From NCBI GenBank assembly GCA_902826155.1, contig CADEDU010000015.1, forward strand, positions 63,049 through 102,729: a stretch of 39,681 bases of DNA. The letters are read 5' to 3'. The notes below the pieces were generated by a model. That model saw only the letters and a program-made list of their open reading frames with translations, searched no databases and had not been told where the DNA came from. The first letter of the stretch is position 1. The number at the start of each line of letters is the position of its first letter. The position numbers were made by a program, and so were the translations under genes. This document shows, in pieces, positions 39,512 to 39,681 of the stretch. This stretch comes from an uncultured beta proteobacterium (GTDB lineage Bacteria > Pseudomonadota > Gammaproteobacteria > Burkholderiales > SG8-39).

Positions 39512-39681
39512 ATGTACGAATTCTTTCCTGGCAACTACCGCTGGTCCTACAACACGCTGCTCGCGATTTGCGCCGGGGGGCAGGTGGGCGACATCGACAT
39601 GGTGTGGCGCCGCCTCAAGGACCGCGTCGGCGACGACGGCGCGTGGCATCGCGAATGGGCGTGGCTCGCCGACGTGCTCGA
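39512..39681 (+). CDS. Alpha/beta hydrolase N-terminus (3' partial)
   Basis: An ATG at 39512 with CGGAG upstream opens a frame that stays open to the window end (56 codons). It reads MYEFFPGNYRWSYNTLLAIC then AGGQVGDIDMVWRRLK, the usual N-terminal cap segment of FrsA/DHPON hydrolase-like alpha/beta hydrolases (MYEYFPGNY-type). The catalytic part lies outside the window. It is 65 bases after the anti-sigma stop and probably unrelated to it. The family call rests on the opening motif only. Confidence 0.75.
   Translation, partial: MYEFFPGNYRWSYNTLLAICAGGQVGDIDMVWRRLKDRVGDDGAWHREWAWLADVL

Noticed and set aside
1..39681. Insertion sequences, integrases, tRNA genes or other mobile-element marks
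   Set aside because: None of the reading frames resembles a transposase or recombinase, and I saw no tRNA-like or long terminal inverted repeats.

Overview
The window is GC-rich chromosomal DNA, most likely from a betaproteobacterium of the Burkholderiales type. The main clue is four separate periplasmic receptors of the Bug/TctC family (starts 8131, 14086, 25016 and, on minus, 31092), a family greatly expanded in that order. A Tat-exported Sox-like cluster, a DctPQM TRAP transporter and ring-oxidation genes fit a versatile soil or water heterotroph. I saw no tRNA, rRNA, insertion sequence, integrase or CRISPR array.

Layout. 1-2674 (minus) is most of a very large LamG-domain protein that runs off the left edge. 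3007-7918 (minus) is one tightly coupled operon: a [2Fe-2S] subunit, a Tat-exported molybdopterin subunit, then SoxX-, SoxY-, SoxZ- and SoxA-like proteins. The SoxY-like protein ends in SACIDET instead of GGCGG, and no SoxB or SoxCD is present. 8131-15081 holds two Bug receptors, a secreted Gly/Gln-repeat protein with a small exported neighbour, an acyl-CoA dehydrogenase and an MBL-fold hydrolase. 15136-19249 (minus) holds a CsgG-like protein plus an exported caspase-fold protein, and GTP cyclohydrolase I preceded by a CmcJ/NvfI-like protein. 19408-24936 holds an HtrA-like protein without its catalytic triad, an amidase, an enoyl reductase-like protein and an exported subtilase with a C-terminal sorting tail.

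25016-35695 looks like a catabolic region: a Bug receptor, a flavoprotein monooxygenase, a Rieske oxygenase, a luciferase-like oxidoreductase, a second Bug receptor, a complete TRAP transporter, a dienelactone hydrolase-like protein and an HpcH/HpaI aldolase. Together they could import and oxidise an aromatic or related organic acid; the substrate cannot be read from the sequence. 35769-36215 is a bacteriohemerythrin.

36296-39446 is the second region of special interest. A 62-residue exported peptide with seven Lys-Cys-Gly units sits directly upstream of a His-rich protein of unknown function. It is divergent from a spondin-domain protein, and both divergent promoters carry the same bipartite element, CTGTAAGG-N17-GTCT. 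An ECF sigma factor and its zinc-finger-type membrane anti-sigma factor follow. I read this as a candidate sigma-controlled thiol/metal-binding peptide module. The window ends inside an alpha/beta-hydrolase gene.

The two best candidates for undescribed biology are the Mo-hydroxylase/Sox-like operon with the altered SoxY arm and the KCGA-repeat peptide module with its twin divergent promoters.
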